Of a DNA stretch of 40,690 nt, positions 6,591 through 14,861 are shown one piece after another. The position numbers and the translations under genes are program-made. The stretch is from positions 1-40,690 of the forward strand of contig JAFRXY010000105.1 of assembly GCA_017441385.1 (NCBI GenBank), written 5' to 3'. Position 1 is the first letter of the stretch, and each line of letters starts with the position of its first letter. A model generated the notes under the pieces. The model was not told where the DNA came from and made no database searches. It saw nothing but the letters and a program-made list of their open reading frames with translations. The stretch comes from Clostridia bacterium. Lineage in GTDB: Bacteria; Bacillota; Clostridia; Oscillospirales; Acutalibacteraceae.

Positions 6591-6841
6591 ATAACAACGG
6601 TATTTTTCGACAGCAGCTAAAAAAAATCAGTTTATCCACAGCAAAATACTTTAGTTAGTTAAAGTGCAGAACAACGGCATTTATCCTTTTGGATTATTGT
6701 TGGGTAAATCGCATAACAGCGGCGTTTACTCTATTGAATTATTTTGAATAATACAGTGATAAAGAGATAATAATGGAGTAATAAATGAGGGGATAATTCA
6801 ACAAAGCGGCGATACAGCCATAACAATGGTGATAACAAAGG
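6591..6841. other. Candidate origin-like region: DnaA box and repeated ATAACAA motifs
   Basis: A perfect DnaA-box sequence TTATCCACA lies at 6632-6640. Around it an AT-rich stretch has a degenerate repeat ATAACAnnGG at 6591, 6713, 6820 and 6832, with a variant at 6668, plus many GATAA words. This may be a replication origin of the element or only AT-rich leader DNA of the radical SAM gene. Repeat spacing is irregular. Confidence 0.35.
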
Positions 6842-6900
6842 GATAGAAATTTAAGAAAGAATTTTGTTGATATTTTACAAGAAATTATCAGAAAAGGAGT

Positions 6901-6920
6901 GTTGAAATGTTATCTTCAAC
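6901..6920. repeat. 18-bp palindrome copy 5, over a start codon
   Basis: TTGAAATGTTATCTTCAA at 6902-6919, extended by G/C to 6901-6920. The ATG of the radical SAM gene (6907-6909) is inside it, so a folded mRNA or bound protein could control translation. Confidence 0.65.
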
Positions 6921-8187
6921 AGATGAGACTACAATAATTGAACGGGAAACAAATTTGTGCGGCGACATTATCCTGAATGAAAAAAATACATCTTTTGAAA
7001 AGTATTCATTAGGGAATCTTGACATTGAGATAACAAGAAGGTGTAATTTTACCTGTAAACATTGCGGAAGGGGTAAGGCTCAAAATCTCACAATGACAAG
7101 GGAGATAATAGACAGGCTATTTAGCCAGATTAAAAATGTTACAGGCGGGATTTTATTAACAGGTGGAGAGGTAGCTCTTGAAATGGATATTATTGCCTAT
7201 TTTGTGAACAAATTGATTAATTGCGATTGGACACCCAAAGAATTACAGATAGGCACAAATGGTACATGTATGGAGGCTAACCAAAGATTGATCGAATTAT
7301 TGTGCAAGGTTGCTAAAGAAAAGAATATTTTAGGTGCTGTTTTTATCTCAGATGATTTATTTCACGCAGAGTGCGACAAAGAAAATTTGAGGTATAAATC
7401 ACTTGATTATTTCAAGAGTGAGGTCAAAAAAAGGGGGATGCTATTTAATCCGAACAAACCGGACGATGACAAAGGAAAGGTCAATGTTTTTGTTAAAGAT
7501 TTAAAAGAATCGGACGGTAATGATGGAGTTGTTGTAATTGGAAACGCAAGAGAATACATGGAAGAAATATCTCAAAAAGGCGTGAAACTTTTATGGGCAA
7601 TGGATGACGAACTGTTTATGTGTAATAATCACAAAATTCAGATAATTGACGGGGTTATTGGTTGTACATTATCGGTTTTGGCAAACGGCAATATTTCGAT
7701 TTGGCAGAATTATGATTATGATAGAGCCGATAAGTATTGTTTGGGAAATATTTTGTCCGAAGATTTTAAACCAATTATCGACAATCATAATGAAAAAAGA
7801 GCAATCTATCAATGCTTTGAATCAAAAAATTATTTGAATCTCAGAGCAAATAATGAGTATAACCGTGATTTTCCAAAAGACATGAGAGAGTTGTTTCGGT
7901 TTATGGAACTAAAATATAAGCTGACATTTAGAGCGCGGCAAGACGCATTACGGCTATATCCAGAGTTATCAGCAGATGAAATTGTAGCTTTATTCCCAGT
8001 GCTTACAGATTATGAATGGTTAATGATGCCTGAGTTTAGTAATTACGGCACGCCTCAAACTCCCAGAGAGGCTATTAACATAATCACCAATTGCAGGAAT
8101 GATTACGGAATTTATAGCTCTCCCAGAGACTACAGAGAAAACGCTATCAGAATAATAGTAGATGAATACATATCACAAAAATCATAA
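6907..8187 (+). CDS. Radical SAM enzyme of the mobile element
   Basis: A 426-residue protein with the CxxxCxxC iron-sulfur motif at C46, C50 and C53 (ITRRCNFTCKHC), which binds a 4Fe-4S cluster and S-adenosylmethionine in this superfamily. LLTGGEV near residue 86 is the GGE motif. A later Cys in VIGCTLSVLANGNISIW resembles the start of an auxiliary-cluster region, but a full SPASM Cys set is not seen. The C-terminal 120 residues are unrecognised. AAGGAG 7 nt upstream fixes the start. There is no precursor peptide or partner gene beside it. It stands alone between hairpin array B and the excisionase gene, bracketed by nearly identical palindromes. Substrate unknown. Confidence 0.85.
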   Translation: MLSSTDETTIIERETNLCGDIILNEKNTSFEKYSLGNLDIEITRRCNFTCKHCGRGKAQNLTMTREIIDRLFSQIKNVTGGILLTGGEVALEMDIIAYFVNKLINCDWTPKELQIGTNGTCMEANQRLIELLCKVAKEKNILGAVFISDDLFHAECDKENLRYKSLDYFKSEVKKRGMLFNPNKPDDDKGKVNVFVKDLKESDGNDGVVVIGNAREYMEEISQKGVKLLWAMDDELFMCNNHKIQIIDGVIGCTLSVLANGNISIWQNYDYDRADKYCLGNILSEDFKPIIDNHNEKRAIYQCFESKNYLNLRANNEYNRDFPKDMRELFRFMELKYKLTFRARQDALRLYPELSADEIVALFPVLTDYEWLMMPEFSNYGTPQTPREAINIITNCRNDYGIYSSPRDYRENAIRIIVDEYISQKS

Positions 8188-8188
8188 A

Positions 8189-8206
8189 TTGAAATGATAA
8201 CTTCAA
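8189..8206. repeat. 18-bp palindrome copy 6
   Basis: TTGAAATGATAACTTCAA, starting one base after the stop codon of the radical SAM gene; 16 of 18 identical to copy 5. AAAGCAAGG (8205-8213), a word shared with both hairpin arrays, overlaps it, and a CCCTGATTCAGGG hairpin (8218-8230) follows. Confidence 0.65.
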
Positions 8207-8296
8207 AGCAAGGTACGCCCTGATTCAGGGTATACCGAAAATACAAAAAAAGGGGGGGAGCCGAAATGGACACCCCCTAAAGGAGGAAATGGTTTA

Positions 8297-8518
8297 TTGA
8301 ATAAAACAGAAAAGAGTCAAAAGATGATTGATCCGCCTACATTTGCAGACTATCCCGATATTGTTACGGTGAAACAACTCAGGCAGATGTTAGCAATCGG
8401 ACATAATCAGGCATTAGACCTTGTACACAGCGGAGAGATCAAAAGTTTTAGAATTGGAAGAATGATAAAAATACCGAAAAACAGCGTGATAGACTATATT
8501 GCAAGTCAAATAAATTAG
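8297..8518 (+). CDS. xis: Excisionase-family helix-turn-helix protein
   Basis: A 73-residue protein with the excisionase/MerR-type winged helix: VTVKQLRQMLAIGHNQALDLVHSG, then IKSFRIGRMIKIPKNSVIDYI. In integrative elements such proteins bind att-flanking DNA and steer the integrase toward excision. The start is TTG at 8297, 10 nt after a perfect AGGAGG (8281-8286). An ATG at 8289 is out of frame and stops after three codons; the internal ATG at 8324 has a weaker site. The integrase follows 107 bases downstream. A G-run/C-run stem (about 8251-8278) lies directly before the ribosome site and could regulate it. Confidence 0.8.
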   Translation: MNKTEKSQKMIDPPTFADYPDIVTVKQLRQMLAIGHNQALDLVHSGEIKSFRIGRMIKIPKNSVIDYIASQIN

Positions 8519-8537
8519 AACGAATCCAAATAAACAA

Positions 8538-8586
8538 TTGACAAATGAGCCGTCACAGGCTAAACTATAATTCAGCTAATGACGGC
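8538..8586 (+). promoter_or_regulatory. Integrase promoter spanned by an inverted repeat
   Basis: TTGACA at 8538-8543, then TAAACT at 8561-8566 (17-base spacer) overlapping a TATAAT at 8566-8571. GCCGTCA (8549-8555) and TGACGGC (8580-8586) form a 7-bp inverted repeat around the -10, suggesting an operator or a leader hairpin controlling the integrase. Confidence 0.55.
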
Positions 8587-8625
8587 TTGTTTGGCTGCTA
8601 ATCGGTTAGGAGGTATTCATTTTTA

Positions 8626-9780
8626 ATGATTAGCGGAAGCATACAGGTTAAAAAAGGAAATTGTTACGCCGTGCTTGTATTGCCTACTTCCAATGGTAAA
8701 AACAAAATCAAGTGGGTAAGCATGGGAATGAAGGCGACAGAGAGCAAGCGTAAGCAAAAGCAAAGACTTGACGAGATAAGGGTTGAATACAGCGGCATTG
8801 CGTCTATCGAGGCAATAGAAACCAAATTTTGTGACCTCATTGTAAAGTGGAATGAGGAAACCAAAGAGGATAAATCCATTACCACATACGACAATTATTG
8901 TCACATGATTAACAAATACATCTACCCTTATTTTAGCGACAAAGGCTTTACACTTATGGAGCTACGACCCGCAGACATTCAGGCATATTACAGACATCTT
9001 AAAAATTTAGGGCTATCAGGTAAGACAGCCGTAAACCATCACCAGATTATTTTTACCAGTTTGAAATATGCCGTGCTGAATCGAATCATCAAAGAGAATC
9101 CCGCAGAGTTTGTCAAACGACCGAAAATCGAAAAGACAGAGCGGGAAACCTACAGCGCGGACGAGCTTGTAAATTTGATCGAAGCTGCAAAGGGCGATGT
9201 TTTGGAATCCGTTATTTTCTTGACTTTGCTTTATGGATTGAGACGTGAAGAAATACTCGGATTGAAGTGGACTAATATTGATTTTGAGCGGCATCAATTC
9301 AGAATATGCGAAACAGTCGTGCGCGGGAAGGTTGACGGTAAGTGGGTAAGAGTTGAACGCCACGCCACGAAAACAGCGACAAGCAATAGATTATTGCCAT
9401 TAAATCAGCAGATCGAAACGTATTTGCAGAATCTCAGAGCGCAACAGGAATCAAACAGACAGATGTGCGGAGACTGCTATATTAATTCTGATTTTGTATG
9501 CGTCAATACGATGGGAGAACCAATAAATCCCGATTATGTGACGCACCACTACAGCGACCTATTGAAGAAGTCAGGATTAAAGAAGATCAGATTTCACGAT
9601 TTGCGGCACAGTTGCGCGTCATTCCTTTATTGCATGGGCTTTACGTCAGGGCAGATACAAGATTGGTTAGGACATTATTCTGAATCATTCACCAAAGCAA
9701 CCTACATACACCCCGATATGACATTCAAGTTTGAGATGTTAGATAGATTAACCGCAGGGCTTATTGGTGAGAATGAATAA
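8626..9780 (+). CDS. int: Tyrosine site-specific integrase
   Basis: A 384-residue phage/ICE-type integrase. An N-terminal arm-binding segment (1-60) and a SAM-like core-binding domain (65-165) precede the catalytic domain. Catalytic residues visible: R206 (YGLRREE), H324 and R327 in HDLRH, H350 in WLGH and the nucleophile Y360 in TYIHP. GGAGG lies upstream of the ATG. The gene ends 105 bases before the tRNA-fMet 3' end, with tandem repeats between them, so the element integrated into this tRNA. Confidence 0.95.
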   Translation: MISGSIQVKKGNCYAVLVLPTSNGKNKIKWVSMGMKATESKRKQKQRLDEIRVEYSGIASIEAIETKFCDLIVKWNEETKEDKSITTYDNYCHMINKYIYPYFSDKGFTLMELRPADIQAYYRHLKNLGLSGKTAVNHHQIIFTSLKYAVLNRIIKENPAEFVKRPKIEKTERETYSADELVNLIEAAKGDVLESVIFLTLLYGLRREEILGLKWTNIDFERHQFRICETVVRGKVDGKWVRVERHATKTATSNRLLPLNQQIETYLQNLRAQQESNRQMCGDCYINSDFVCVNTMGEPINPDYVTHHYSDLLKKSGLKKIRFHDLRHSCASFLYCMGFTSGQIQDWLGHYSESFTKATYIHPDMTFKFEMLDRLTAGLIGENE

Positions 9781-9806
9781 ATAGCTAATCCCCTTTTTGA
9801 TAGTCA

Positions 9807-9828
9807 ATTTTAGAACTATTTTAGAACT
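9807..9828 (+). repeat. Tandem 11-bp direct repeats, likely integrase arm sites
   Basis: ATTTTAGAACT occurs at 9807-9817 and 9818-9828, between the integrase gene and its tRNA target. Placement and length fit arm-type binding sites. Confidence 0.55.
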
Positions 9829-9843
9829 CACGCAAAAAAGAAA

Positions 9844-9884
9844 AGCACCCGATTTACATAAAACCCGTAAATCAGGCACTTTTC
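9844..9884 (+). terminator. Terminator after integrase
   Basis: GATTTAC (9851-9857) pairs with GTAAATC (9867-9873), extended past a mismatch, with AAAA before and TTTT after. It lies directly against the tRNA 3' end. Confidence 0.5.
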
Positions 9885-9885
9885 A

Positions 9886-9962
<77 letters not shown>

Positions 9963-9992
9963 ATATCTGTTGATCGTGTCGATTGCTAAATA

Positions 9993-10021
9993 ATTATATT
10001 ACAATTCTGCCCTGATGTCAA
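9993..10021 (-). promoter_or_regulatory. Consensus promoter of tRNA-fMet
   Basis: On the minus strand TTGACA (10021-10016), a 17-base spacer and TATAAT (9998-9993). The remaining 10022-10240 is very AT-rich and holds no other feature I can name except a probable start region for spoIIP. Confidence 0.8.
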
Positions 10022-10240
10022 GTATAAATCCAATATTTTTTTATAATTGTTTATTTACAATAATATTATTAAATAATTTTATTGTATTATATCTAAATAA
10101 TTAAAATGTTGATTCTATACATCACTTTTCTGTATTCGGGAATAATATTAACCGGACATCATCATATTTTTTTCCTCTGCGGCATATTAATTGCACTGAA
10201 ACAAAAAAAGCGGTCTTCAGCCGCGTCGGAGGTAAAAAAT

Positions 10241-11401
10241 ATGAGCAGATACAAGTCTTTTTCAGTGCATTCGGGAATATGCCGCTGTCACAAAGCCATT
10301 GCGGCCATTGGGGCGGGAATTACGGCTGCCGCTCTTCCGCTCACCATTCTGGGAGTCGGCACGGTGGGCGCCGTTCTGTTCAGGGTATCGAATATTTCCG
10401 CACACAGTATGATGCCGGAAGAAATATCATCTGCGGTTGTGTCAGAGCCGGAGGAGAATTCCTCCCTGACCGAACCGGAAGAGCCTGATTCCTCCGAAGA
10501 AACACACGAACGGAAAAAGGCAAGCGGAGGCAGAGATGACACGCCGGTTTCCTCAGAATCATCCTCAGAATCTTCCTCGGAATCCAAATCCAATAAAAAA
10601 GACAGCGGAAAGGGGCAGGTAATCGAAAAGCAGATCGGCGATTCCGGCTATCATTATGGAAGCGTCTATGTCAAGGACGGCAATTCCAACTACGATCTCG
10701 ACATCAAAAAGCTGCTGAATTCCCACGCCAAGTGCAAGATAAAAAAGAACGCCGGCTATCAGGTGCTGATCGTTCACACACACACTACCGAAAGCTACGC
10801 CGAGAAGAGTCGAGACTGGTACAGCAAGCAATACAATCCCCGCACCACCGACAAATCCGAAAGCGTAGTAGCCGTCGGCGACGAAATCGAGAAGAAGCTG
10901 AACGCGGCAGGCATTCGCACCCTGCACATCACCACCTATCACGATTACCCCGAATACCCGGGTGCATACGACCGCGCCCGCAAAACCATCAAAGCCTACC
11001 TCAAAAAATATCCCTCCATCGAGATGGTGATCGACGTGCACCGCGATTCAATTACGCGCGAAGACGGCACCAAAATCAAGCCCACCTCAAAGATCAAGAG
11101 CAAAAAGGCGGCGCAGGTCATGATCATCACCGGATGTGATAATGAGGGAAAACTGGAATTCGACGGCTGGCGCAACAATTCCGTCATGGCGGTGCAGCTC
11201 CAGAAGAAAATGACCGACAAATATGAAGGCCTTGCGCGGCCGCTTTACTTCGCGCCCTTCCGCTACAATATGGATCTCACCCCCAACTCGCTTCTCATCG
11301 AATTCGGCACCGACGTCAACACGCTGGCCGAGGCGAAATATTCCGGGCAGCTGGTGGGAAACTGTCTGGTGGAAGTGCTTGAGAAGTACGTTGTCGGATG
11401 A
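10241..11401 (+). CDS. spoIIP: Stage II sporulation protein P
   Basis: A 386-residue membrane-anchored protein. SpoIIP is an amidase/endopeptidase that, with SpoIID, degrades septal peptidoglycan during forespore engulfment. Visible family motifs: VLIVHTHTTESY near residue 180, IDVHRDS near 260 and NSLLIEFGTDVNT near 350. An N-terminal transmembrane segment (about 20-48) is followed by a Ser/Glu-rich linker (65-130). The ATG at 10241 is chosen because GGAGG lies 8 nt upstream; a longer frame from 10106 has no ribosome site. Codon use and GC rise sharply compared with the mobile element to the left. A small membrane protein follows 49 bases downstream. Confidence 0.92.
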   Translation: MSRYKSFSVHSGICRCHKAIAAIGAGITAAALPLTILGVGTVGAVLFRVSNISAHSMMPEEISSAVVSEPEENSSLTEPEEPDSSEETHERKKASGGRDDTPVSSESSSESSSESKSNKKDSGKGQVIEKQIGDSGYHYGSVYVKDGNSNYDLDIKKLLNSHAKCKIKKNAGYQVLIVHTHTTESYAEKSRDWYSKQYNPRTTDKSESVVAVGDEIEKKLNAAGIRTLHITTYHDYPEYPGAYDRARKTIKAYLKKYPSIEMVIDVHRDSITREDGTKIKPTSKIKSKKAAQVMIITGCDNEGKLEFDGWRNNSVMAVQLQKKMTDKYEGLARPLYFAPFRYNMDLTPNSLLIEFGTDVNTLAEAKYSGQLVGNCLVEVLEKYVVG

Positions 11402-11450
11402 GTTATCTAAACGTAGGAAGTAGGAAGTAAGAGGCAGGAGGTAAAATCTA

Positions 11451-11645
11451 TTGAAAAAACTCACCCAGCTGCATGTCGATGTTTCGGCCTATTTTTTTGC
11501 CATGATTCTGACGGTATTGATTTGCGTATTCCTGTCGGCACTGTACTATGTGGAGCTTTGCGCCCATGAAACGCTGCTTTCATCCGGCGGAATGCTTTAC
11601 GGATTCTTTGACAGGCTGATGGATGTTATCGACGGTTATTTATGA
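11451..11645 (+). CDS. Small single-pass membrane protein
   Basis: A 64-residue protein starting at TTG, with AGGAGG (11437-11442) 8 nt upstream. Residues 12-36 form one hydrophobic segment (YFFAMILTVLICVFLSALYYV), followed by a short polar tail. I do not recognise it. It is probably cotranscribed with spoIIP, 49 bases upstream, which hints at a sporulation membrane role (inference). Confidence 0.6.
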   Translation: MKKLTQLHVDVSAYFFAMILTVLICVFLSALYYVELCAHETLLSSGGMLYGFFDRLMDVIDGYL

Positions 11646-11651
11646 AATTAA

Positions 11652-11694
11652 AAAGAGCACAGTGATCTTACGTTGAAAAAGCGCTGTGCTCTTT
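11652..11694. terminator. Bidirectional terminator
   Basis: AAAGAGCACAG (11652-11662) pairs with CTGTGCTCTTT (11684-11694). On the minus strand the stem is followed by a T-run, so it serves the converging lipoprotein gene well; on the plus strand the tail is weaker. Confidence 0.7.
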
Positions 11695-11744
11695 GATTGT
11701 GCTTTGGAATTCGGGTCAGTTGGGCGCGTTATGCGGATGAGAAA

Positions 11745-12872
11745 TCATTTCTGAATATATCCCTCGATGGGCTTGGTATACATATCGTCGGTGATCGCCT
11801 GATAGCGGCTGCCGGAATAATCGTCGGTGAAGCCGTTGTAGGCTCTGTAGACGTCGCCGGTCTCGGTATCGTACACTCTTTCATAGCCCAACGTGGCGTC
11901 GCTCTGCTTCTGGCTGGTAATGTCGTAGGAATTGTTTCTCTTTTCCCACAAATCCATGATCATATCGGAAATACTGTCATAGACCTTCTGATTGGCGATG
12001 ATGGTGGATTTGAGCTGCTGCTCCTCGCTGTTGAAGCCGTTGACGAAAGCCTGACTGAACGTGATGGTGCTGATACAGTGATCCATGACGCTCTGCCAGT
12101 TGTTGAATTCATCGTCCGGCGCGGTCATGAGAATGATATGATACACATTGAGCGGCGCGACGTCTACCTTCTTGCTGTTCAGATTGAAGGGATCGGTATT
12201 CAGCATATAGGTGCCGGAGGACATGACGGTGGAGGTGAACAAGCCCTGCATTGTCTTGCCGCTGGCATTGTTGAAGCTGGCTCTGAGAATATCTCCCCCC
12301 AGCATCGACTTGCCTAAATTCTGAATGACCTTGAATTTGTTAAGATAAGGGAAGTATTCGGTTTTCAGTTCGGTTTCGTTGCTGAGTTTGACGTTCTTGT
12401 TCCACACCTTGTAAAAGGCCTCGGTTTTCTGCGGGTTGATCGGCGCCAGCTTGGAAAACATCGCGTCGGGATAGTATTTGGCAAAGGTCTTGCGCGCCTT
12501 TTCGCTCTTCAAAAATCCTTCCTGCTTGAGACCGAACAGGAACCAGTAATCCTTGTCCTTGGGGTTGTAAACCTTGAAGGAATAATGAATGTAATCAACA
12601 GGGGCAACCTCCACCTTCCATCCGGACGGAATATCCAGACTCACAAGGCCGTTATCGTATTTTTCATATTTGACGGAACTGCTTGCGCTTTTGACGATTT
12701 TGACCTTTTCTTTTGTGCTGACAACATCATCGTCGTCGTCAATATCGCTTACATCGCGCGGATTTCTCCATCCTCCGGGTTTACTGCTTGCATTGCTTCC
12801 GCATCCTGCGACACACAGAATCATCATCGCGCACAGCACCATGCATAATAAACCTGTCAAGCGGGCTTTCAT
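11745..12872 (-). CDS. Predicted lipoprotein of unknown function
   Basis: A 375-residue secreted lipoprotein. The N terminus is a signal peptide ending in a lipobox (CVAGC, lipidated Cys at about residue 24), then an Asp-rich stretch (DIDDDDD) and a globular domain of about 300 residues. GLVSLDIPSGWKVEV near 75-90 resembles the opening of domains found in surface lipoproteins, but I do not recognise the family. AAGGAG lies 11 nt before the ATG. It is a single-gene unit with its own promoter. Confidence 0.8.
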   Translation of the reverse strand: MKARLTGLLCMVLCAMMILCVAGCGSNASSKPGGWRNPRDVSDIDDDDDVVSTKEKVKIVKSASSSVKYEKYDNGLVSLDIPSGWKVEVAPVDYIHYSFKVYNPKDKDYWFLFGLKQEGFLKSEKARKTFAKYYPDAMFSKLAPINPQKTEAFYKVWNKNVKLSNETELKTEYFPYLNKFKVIQNLGKSMLGGDILRASFNNASGKTMQGLFTSTVMSSGTYMLNTDPFNLNSKKVDVAPLNVYHIILMTAPDDEFNNWQSVMDHCISTITFSQAFVNGFNSEEQQLKSTIIANQKVYDSISDMIMDLWEKRNNSYDITSQKQSDATLGYERVYDTETGDVYRAYNGFTDDYSGSRYQAITDDMYTKPIEGYIQK

Positions 12873-12922
12873 AAGCCTTCACTCCTTCATATTTTTTTGA
12901 GCATCGTATTATGCTCTTAATT

Positions 12923-12951
12923 ATTATAGCATATCCAAGCCATGAAGTAAA
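12923..12951 (-). promoter_or_regulatory. Promoter of the lipoprotein gene
   Basis: On the minus strand TTTACT (12951-12946), a 17-base spacer and TATAAT (12928-12923). Confidence 0.65.
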
Positions 12952-13046
12952 GGATATTGGAGGACATTTTGCAAAATAAATTTGTAAAATAATAATAATA
13001 ATTATCCGTGCGTATTGTGTTTTTTATCAAAATAACAAAAAGGCAC

Positions 13047-13075
13047 TTGACAACGAATAGGGATGGTGCTATAAT
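13047..13075 (+). promoter_or_regulatory. Consensus promoter of the T-box/trpB transcript
   Basis: TTGACA (13047-13052), a 17-base spacer and TATAAT (13070-13075), all perfect. Transcription should begin near 13082. Confidence 0.85.
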
Positions 13076-13081
13076 CACCAC

Positions 13082-13378
13082 ATCAAACCTGAGAGTAAGA
13101 ATAGTAACCGGAGTCCCGGCAATTCCAGAGAGCGGCGGTTGGTGTGACGGCGCATTGCAAACTTCGGCGAATGGGCTTATGAGGGCGAACGAAAGCGCCT
13201 CGGCGCAAGTAGCAATCGACGGGAATTTCGCGCCCGTTATCATGGCGAAGCGTATGCAAGTACGTGCAAAGGTGGTCGGTTCTGTCAGAGCAGCCGGCAA
13301 GCCGGGTGGTACCGCAGGAGTCTGAATGTGATTAACGCTCCTGTCCCAGCAGTAAGCAGTTGGGGCAGGAGTTTTTTT
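13082..13378 (+). promoter_or_regulatory. Tryptophan T-box riboswitch
   Basis: A T-box leader that senses uncharged tRNA and controls readthrough into the downstream gene. Visible parts: the AGAGAG and GGTTGGTG stem I elements (about 13127-13146); a specifier in GAA-TGG (TGG at 13172-13174, a Trp codon); the T-box sequence GGGTGGTACCGC (13304-13315); and a terminator of 10 bp (13338-13347 with 13362-13371) followed by T7. The Trp specifier agrees with the tryptophan synthase gene that follows. Confidence 0.9.
13338..13378 (+). terminator. T-box conditional terminator
   Basis: CTCCTGTCCC pairs with GGGGCAGGAG with one G-U pair, then TTTTTTT. It competes with the antiterminator built on the T-box sequence. 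Confidence 0.85.
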
Positions 13379-13434
13379 ATTTCCTTCCACCAACAACCAA
13401 CCATTTATGTATCCCTAACGAAAGGAAGATCACT

Positions 13435-14811
13435 ATGAAGCAAGACAAAAACATCCCCTACAAAGTATATCTCTCCGAGGACGAACTGCCGAAGGCATGG
13501 TACAACGTGCGCGCCGACATGAAAACCAAACCGGCGCCCCTGCTCAATCCCGGCACAGGCAAGCCGCTCAAGGCGGAAGAACTCTACCCCATTTTCTGCG
13601 AAGAGCTGGTGGCGCAGGAGCTTGACAACGACACGCCTTACATCGAGATTCCGCAGGAAATCAGGGATTGCTATAAGATGTTCCGTCCCTCTCCGCTGGT
13701 GAGAGCCTACTTCTTGGAAGAAGCCCTCGGCACGCCCGCGAAGATCTACTATAAATTTGAAGGCAACAACACCAGCGGCAGCCACAAGCTGAATTCCGCC
13801 ATGGCGCAGGCCTACTACGCCAAGAAGCAGGGACTCAAGGGCGTCACTACCGAAACCGGCGCCGGTCAGTGGGGCACCGCTCTTTCCATGGCCTGCTCCT
13901 TCTTCGGACTGGACTGCAAGGTCTACATGGTCAAGGTTTCCTATGAGCAGAAGCCCTTCCGCCGCGAGGTCATGAGAACCTACGGCGCTTCCGTCACTCC
14001 TTCGCCTTCCATGGAAACCGAGGTGGGCAAGAAGATTCTCGCTGAATTCCCCGGCACTACAGGCAGCCTTGGCTGCGCCATCTCCGAAGCGGTGGAAGCT
14101 GCCACCACGCACGAGGGCTATCGCTATGTTCTCGGAAGCGTGCTCAATCAGGTGCTGCTCCATCAGTCGATCATCGGTCTGGAAGCCAAAGCCGCTTTTG
14201 ACAAGATCGGCGTCAAGCCCGACGTCATCATCGGCTGCGCCGGCGGCGGTTCCAACCTCGGCGGTCTGATTTCTCCCTTCATGGGCGAAAAGCTCAGGGG
14301 TGAAGCCGACTACCGCATTATCGCCGTGGAACCCGCTTCCTGCCCCAGCTTCACAAGGGGCAGATACGCCTACGACTTCTGCGACACCGGCAAGGTCTGC
14401 CCGCTCGCCAAGATGTACACCCTCGGCAGCGGCTTCATTCCCGCGCCGAATCACGCCGGCGGTCTGCGCTATCACGGCATGAGCTCCATTCTCTCCCAGC
14501 TCTATGACGACGGCTATATGGAGGCCACTTCCGTCATTCAGACCGACGTATTCAAGGCCGCCGAGCAGTTCGCCAGAGTGGAAGGCATCCTGCCCGCTCC
14601 CGAAAGCTCTCACGCCATCAAGGCCGCCATCGACGAGGCGCTGAAATGCAAGGAAACCGGCGAGGAGAAGACCATTCTCTTCGGACTCACCGGCACGGGC
14701 TATTTTGATATGGTAGCCTACGAGAAATTCCACAACGGCGAGATGACCGACTACATTCCCACTGATGAGGAGCTTGCCGCCAGCCTTGCCAAGCTGCCCG
14801 TCGTGAAGTAA
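13435..14811 (+). CDS. trpB: TrpB2-type tryptophan synthase beta chain
   Basis: A 458-residue PLP enzyme of the TrpB2 branch (pyridoxal-phosphate dependent TrpB-like), which makes tryptophan from indole and serine. The PLP lysine is K118 in SGSHKLNSA; GAGQWGTA and the glycine loop GCAGGGSNLGG bind substrate and phosphate. It is longer than canonical TrpB1 (about 400) and has the extended N terminus of TrpB2. The ATG at 13435 follows AAAGGAAG. There is no trpA or other trp gene beside it, so it may salvage indole (inference). Expression should be controlled by the Trp T-box. Confidence 0.92.
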   Translation: MKQDKNIPYKVYLSEDELPKAWYNVRADMKTKPAPLLNPGTGKPLKAEELYPIFCEELVAQELDNDTPYIEIPQEIRDCYKMFRPSPLVRAYFLEEALGTPAKIYYKFEGNNTSGSHKLNSAMAQAYYAKKQGLKGVTTETGAGQWGTALSMACSFFGLDCKVYMVKVSYEQKPFRREVMRTYGASVTPSPSMETEVGKKILAEFPGTTGSLGCAISEAVEAATTHEGYRYVLGSVLNQVLLHQSIIGLEAKAAFDKIGVKPDVIIGCAGGGSNLGGLISPFMGEKLRGEADYRIIAVEPASCPSFTRGRYAYDFCDTGKVCPLAKMYTLGSGFIPAPNHAGGLRYHGMSSILSQLYDDGYMEATSVIQTDVFKAAEQFARVEGILPAPESSHAIKAAIDEALKCKETGEEKTILFGLTGTGYFDMVAYEKFHNGEMTDYIPTDEELAASLAKLPVVK

Positions 14812-14861
14812 TCCTCCCGGAAGGGTTTTCTGAAAAAAATTTTGAAAATTTTGAAAAATAC

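Noticed and set aside
12902-12918. GAGCAT/ATGCTC stem upstream of the lipoprotein gene as a terminator
   Set aside because: On the transcribed strand it is followed by A residues, not T; it is more likely a leader stem.
13405-14733. Long minus-strand frame opposite trpB (442 codons)
   Set aside because: Antisense shadow of a GC-rich gene; the plus strand encodes a complete TrpB2 with its T-box.
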